Below are positions 5,017-7,813 of a stretch of 7,813 bases of DNA, piece by piece. The DNA comes from Caldifarciminota bacterium (GTDB lineage: Bacteria > Hydrothermota > Tepidihabitantia > Tepidihabitantales > Tepidihabitantaceae). The position numbers and the translations under genes were made by a program. The stretch lies in NCBI GenBank assembly GCA_903908785.1, contig CAIVTL010000093.1, forward strand, positions 1 through 7,813. The letters run 5' to 3'. The notes under the pieces are model-generated. The model saw nothing but the letters and a program-made list of their open reading frames with translations, did no database searches and was not told where the DNA came from. Numbering within the stretch: the first letter of the stretch is position 1; every line of letters starts with the position of its first letter.

Positions 5017-7641
5017 GTCAACGAGCACGAGTTTGCGGACGGTTGTCTGCCGACCGCAGGTCAGCCGCGCGAAGTAGAGCCCGGTCGAAACCCGCCTGCC
5101 GGCTCCGTCCCGCAAATCCCAGGTGAGCGGTCCGTTCCGGCGCACGACATACCGTCGCACCGACCTCCCAAGGACGTCGGAAAACTCGACGGTTCCGGTC
5201 AGGTCAATACCCAAGACAGAGAAGCCAACTCCAAGGCCTTGCAGCGACGCAACGCCGGCCATCGAGAGCCTCAGCGACGACTTCACCTGAGCCGGTTCTC
5301 CGCTCTCCGCGACCCCGCTGAGCGACGTAAACACACCCCAGATACGCCAGCAGTTGGCGGGATATCCATTGACGGAGTCGGTTGTTGTGGCGTACACGAG
5401 CAGCATCGAGCCACCCGCCCCGGCGGCCATGTTACCGGGGTACCCGTCCTGCAGCCCGGCCACCAACGGGAACGGACCAGCCACACCGCCGAACGGCGTG
5501 ACTTGAGTATACATGATTTCACTAACATCGTACCGGTACGCGACGTAGTAGCAGAAGTCGCGTCCATTGAATGCCACAGGCGCGCGGGTGTACCAGTAGT
5601 TCGGGTGCAGGATGGTTACCAGTGTCGTTTCGGGATTCTGGCCCGGCCACCGGAAGAGAGCGCCGAAGACGCCGTGCGAGCCGCCCGGTCGATCGATCCA
5701 GGTTATGAGGTATTGGTCTTCGTTTCGAGCGACGGCGGGGTTCTCGCAACCGGTGCCGGGTCCTATCTGTGCGGGGTAGTTGTCGATGACAACGCCCGCC
5801 CGGCTAACCCTTGCCGCGTGGATGTGCCAAAGGCCGTAGTAACCAGAGTCCTGCCAGACGACCAGGCTCCAGGAATCGCCGCCGGCCAGCACGGGATTCA
5901 CAGAGGCGGCCCGCACGCTGATGGGAATGTCCGCCGTGTCCAGAACCACGCCGGTTGGGGACACCCGCCGTCCGTAGATGAGCATATGAGCAGACCGAAT
6001 TTCCGTCCAGGCGACGAGGTAGTTCAAACCGTCGAACACAACGCCCGGGGCGCCGGCCGCCTTTCCGGTGGCGGTCAATGCGATGGCCAGTGTATCGAGG
6101 GTGACACCGGACCGGCTGATGCGCCGGGCAAACACGTCGGTTCCAAGCACGCTCGGCCCCAGCCAGACGACCAGCCAGTTCGTGCCGTCGGAAGCCACGC
6201 AGGGCAACTTGTCGTCGCCGTCGCCGTCACCGACCCGAATCGGCAGGCGGTCGAGCGGCTGGCCGCTGCTGCCGACGCGCATCGCGTAGACGTCGGGGTG
6301 AACTGTGTCGGGGCTATAGGCGCTCCACACCACCAGCCAGGCGTCGTCGCCGTAGGCGAGGTTCGGGCTGTCCTGCCGCCCGTACATCGCGCGCCGGAGC
6401 GTGCCGACCAGAATCGGTGCCGAGTCAACTACGACCCCGCCGAAGGATACGCGGGCGCCGTAGACCCCGCGCGCCGGGCCTCCCGCCTGGTCGTCCTGCC
6501 AGACCGCGAGCAGTTGCTCCGAGCCCCAGGCGGCAGCAGGTCCGGACTGCGAACCAGCGGGGGGCGGCACGCGGACCCCCAATGTGTCGGAAACGACGCC
6601 GGACCGTGAAACACGCGCGCAGTACACGTCCGGCACGTTCGCGCCCCCGCCGCGCATGTCCTCCCAGATGACAAAGTACTGCGAATCGGCGAAGACAACG
6701 TGCGGGCAGACCTGGTCGTGGTCGGCGCCGGAAAGCAAGACTGCAGCGGTGTCCAAGACCGCGCCGGAGTCGGCGACCCTCGCTCCGAAGATGTCGGTGT
6801 TCCCGGGCAGGCCCTCCTCCCACGCGACGAGGAACACCTCGCCATCGGATGCGACCGATGGCCTGGCCTGCGCGTTGTGCGGCACCATGACCGGGAAGCC
6901 CCCGGTGTCGAGCAAGACTCCGGATTCACTCAGGCGAGCCGCGTAGATGGTGGAGCGGGAGCCGTTTCTCGTATCATCCCACGCCACCAGGAACAGCGAG
7001 TCGCTGAACGCGACCGTGGGCGAACCCTGGACATCCGGTGCGGCGCAGACCTCGATACCATCGCTCACTTGGCCGGCCGTGTCCACGAACGCGGCGACGA
7101 TGTTGCGGGAACCGTAGTATTCGGCCCACGTCACGAGGTATCTGCCCGCGCCGTACGCGACAGCGGGTGAGTGCTTGTCCCCATTGAGTGACCGGACCAA
7201 GATGCCTGCCGTGTCCAGGACATGGCCGCTCGAATCGAGCCGTGCGGCGTAGATGTTCCATCTCGACCCGCCGCGTTGGTCTTCCCAGACGACGAGAAAC
7301 CCGTTGCCATCCGAGGCAACGACCGGGTTCTCTTGCGCGCCCGCTACCGTGCAGACCGGAATGCCGCCGGAGTCCGCGACGCTGCCATCCGGCCGCATCC
7401 GGGCCGCGTAGATGTCGCAAGGGACACTACGTTCGTCCCGCCAGACCGTGAGGTACAGGGACCCGTTGCAGGCGGCGGCCGGTCGCGTGGTCCGGGCCGG
7501 CGTCCACAGGAACGCGGCCGATGTGTCTATCAGGAACGGCGCGCCCGGCGGGTCGAATGCCGGCTCAGCCGGCACCGCGGAAACGCACAGGGCGAGCGCC
7601 AAAGCCAGATGGTGCACCCGTGTGCGGGGCGAATTGGACAT
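5014..7641 (-). CDS. Secreted 14-unit beta-propeller-like repeat protein, paralogue of the downstream gene
   Basis: This 875-aa exported protein is almost the same length as its downstream paralogue and collinear with it blade by blade. Residues 1-25 are a signal peptide (hydrophobic core about 12-23, likely cleavage after V-P-A at 25). C19 is not in a proper lipobox because L precedes it. Residues about 55-775 hold 14 units of about 51 residues with the same DG-x-x-(F/Y)-L-V-x-W and IYAARV-x-x-x-G-x-x-x-D-T pattern. Shared landmarks include R-W-P-G-Q-N-P-E-T-T in unit 12 and GVAESGEPA before the tail. The tail (776-875) keeps SDVLGR, WDLRDG, GLYFARL and KLVLVD but lacks PNPF, having Ala/Gly/Leu-rich sequence there instead. 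Extracellular or surface location is likely; ligand and activity are unknown. Three bases separate it from the genes on both sides. Confidence 0.85.
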   Translation of the reverse strand: MSNSPRTRVHHLALALALCVSAVPAEPAFDPPGAPFLIDTSAAFLWTPARTTRPAAACNGSLYLTVWRDERSVPCDIYAARMRPDGSVADSGGIPVCTVAGAQENPVVASDGNGFLVVWEDQRGGSRWNIYAARLDSSGHVLDTAGILVRSLNGDKHSPAVAYGAGRYLVTWAEYYGSRNIVAAFVDTAGQVSDGIEVCAAPDVQGSPTVAFSDSLFLVAWDDTRNGSRSTIYAARLSESGVLLDTGGFPVMVPHNAQARPSVASDGEVFLVAWEEGLPGNTDIFGARVADSGAVLDTAAVLLSGADHDQVCPHVVFADSQYFVIWEDMRGGGANVPDVYCARVSRSGVVSDTLGVRVPPPAGSQSGPAAAWGSEQLLAVWQDDQAGGPARGVYGARVSFGGVVVDSAPILVGTLRRAMYGRQDSPNLAYGDDAWLVVWSAYSPDTVHPDVYAMRVGSSGQPLDRLPIRVGDGDGDDKLPCVASDGTNWLVVWLGPSVLGTDVFARRISRSGVTLDTLAIALTATGKAAGAPGVVFDGLNYLVAWTEIRSAHMLIYGRRVSPTGVVLDTADIPISVRAASVNPVLAGGDSWSLVVWQDSGYYGLWHIHAARVSRAGVVIDNYPAQIGPGTGCENPAVARNEDQYLITWIDRPGGSHGVFGALFRWPGQNPETTLVTILHPNYWYTRAPVAFNGRDFCYYVAYRYDVSEIMYTQVTPFGGVAGPFPLVAGLQDGYPGNMAAGAGGSMLLVYATTTDSVNGYPANCWRIWGVFTSLSGVAESGEPAQVKSSLRLSMAGVASLQGLGVGFSVLGIDLTGTVEFSDVLGRSVRRYVVRRNGPLTWDLRDGAGRRVSTGLYFARLTCGRQTTVRKLVLVD
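5017..5183 (-). repeat. C-terminal module repeat, copy in the 875-aa gene
   Basis: This encodes the last 55 or so residues (SDVLGR to LVLVD) and is highly similar at DNA and protein level to 7648-7813. By eye 47 of 55 residues are identical, with only two changes in the first 42. The corresponding end of the 874-aa gene is a different, PNPF-type sequence. Confidence 0.8.
6862..7326 (-). repeat. Conserved island (blades 2-4), copy in the 875-aa gene
   Basis: Partner of 4228-4692, coding for residues 106-260. Long stretches are close to identical at DNA level too, for instance around 7080-7300 against 4447-4670, with many differences at third codon positions. That indicates selection, a fairly old conversion, or both. 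Confidence 0.75.
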
Positions 7642-7647
7642 CGGCTA
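7639..7647 (-). other. In-frame gene junction TAG-CCG-ATG, second copy
   Basis: Stop TAG (7647-7645), CCG, and ATG (7641-7639) form consecutive codons, exactly as at 5008-5016. The codons before the stop (GTT-GAC) are also the same. Confidence 0.8.
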
Positions 7648-7813
7648 GTCAACCAGCACGAACCTGCGCATGACGGTTCCCCGGCTGCAGGTCAACCGTG
7701 CGAAGTAGAGCCCGGTCGAAACCCGCCTGCCCGTTCCGTCCCGCAAGTCCCATGTCAGCGGCCCGTTCCGGCGTACAACATACCTCCGCACTAGTCTCCC
7801 TAGAACGTCCGAG
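7645..7813 (-). CDS. Partial: C-terminal end of a third paralogue
   Basis: Translation from the right edge gives 55 residues ending in VLVD and TAG. They include SDVLGR, YVVRRNGPLTWDLRDG, GRRVSTGLYFARLTC, and 47 of 55 match the C-terminus of the 875-aa protein. The 5' end lies beyond the window, so whether this gene also has a signal peptide and 14 blade units cannot be seen, but the shared tail and the identical junction make that likely. Strand, spacing and frame fit a tandem array of at least three genes read right to left. The module is the tail type without a visible PNPF motif, although the PNPF position itself would lie just outside the window. Confidence 0.85.
   Translation of the reverse strand, partial: SDVLGRLVRRYVVRRNGPLTWDLRDGTGRRVSTGLYFARLTCSRGTVMRRFVLVD

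Noticed and set aside
5239..6609. 456-codon open frame antisense to the 875-aa gene
   Set aside because: It is a shadow of a high-GC gene. The minus-strand frame has the signal peptide, 14 regular units and a paralogue, while the antisense product shows no recognisable domain.
7570..7641. Lipoprotein signal in the 875-aa protein (LALC at residues 16-19)
   Set aside because: The residue before Cys is Leu, which does not fit a lipobox, and a normal signal-peptidase site (V-P-A) follows at residue 25.

Overview
This high-GC window has no rRNA, tRNA, phage or insertion-sequence gene. It looks like accessory sequence from an uncultured bacterium. The best clue to the host is the secreted repeat protein at 2386-5010, which ends in a PNPF-containing tail like the sorting (type IX secretion/FlgD-like) tails common in the Bacteroidota/FCB group and in candidate phyla such as WOR-3. 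That assignment is inference.

Layout: 1-762 is non-coding and built largely of short degenerate repeat arrays, a 129-bp inverted-repeat element and small hairpins. At 763-1884 (+) is a very basic 373-aa protein with five tandem Myb/SANT-like units. It is preceded by a promoter-like pair of boxes so close to the ATG that the mRNA may be leaderless. At 1885-2385 is a second non-coding block containing some of the same repeat families. From 2386 to the right edge, on the minus strand, runs a head-to-tail array of at least three paralogous secreted proteins: a partial one at 7645-7813 (C-terminus only), a complete 875-aa one at 5014-7641 and a complete 874-aa one at 2386-5010. The two complete proteins each have a signal peptide and about 14 units of roughly 50 residues (probably two seven-bladed beta-propellers) and end in a C-terminal tail module. 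Each gene follows the previous stop by three bases (TAG-CCG-ATG), all in one reading frame, so the array is probably co-transcribed and translationally coupled.

Two things deserve attention. (1) The non-coding blocks use a vocabulary of unrelated repeat words, each with a strict 7-, 8- or 9-bp period, most of them 7. They are interspersed with hairpins closed by a GAA triloop, and a multi-Myb-like candidate DNA-binding gene sits between the two blocks. (2) The paralogue array shows mosaic evolution: a near-identical island in blades 2-4, a swapped C-terminal module and conserved in-frame junctions, as expected from unequal recombination or gene conversion. A direct link between the Myb-like protein and the repeats is speculation, stated so that it can be tested.
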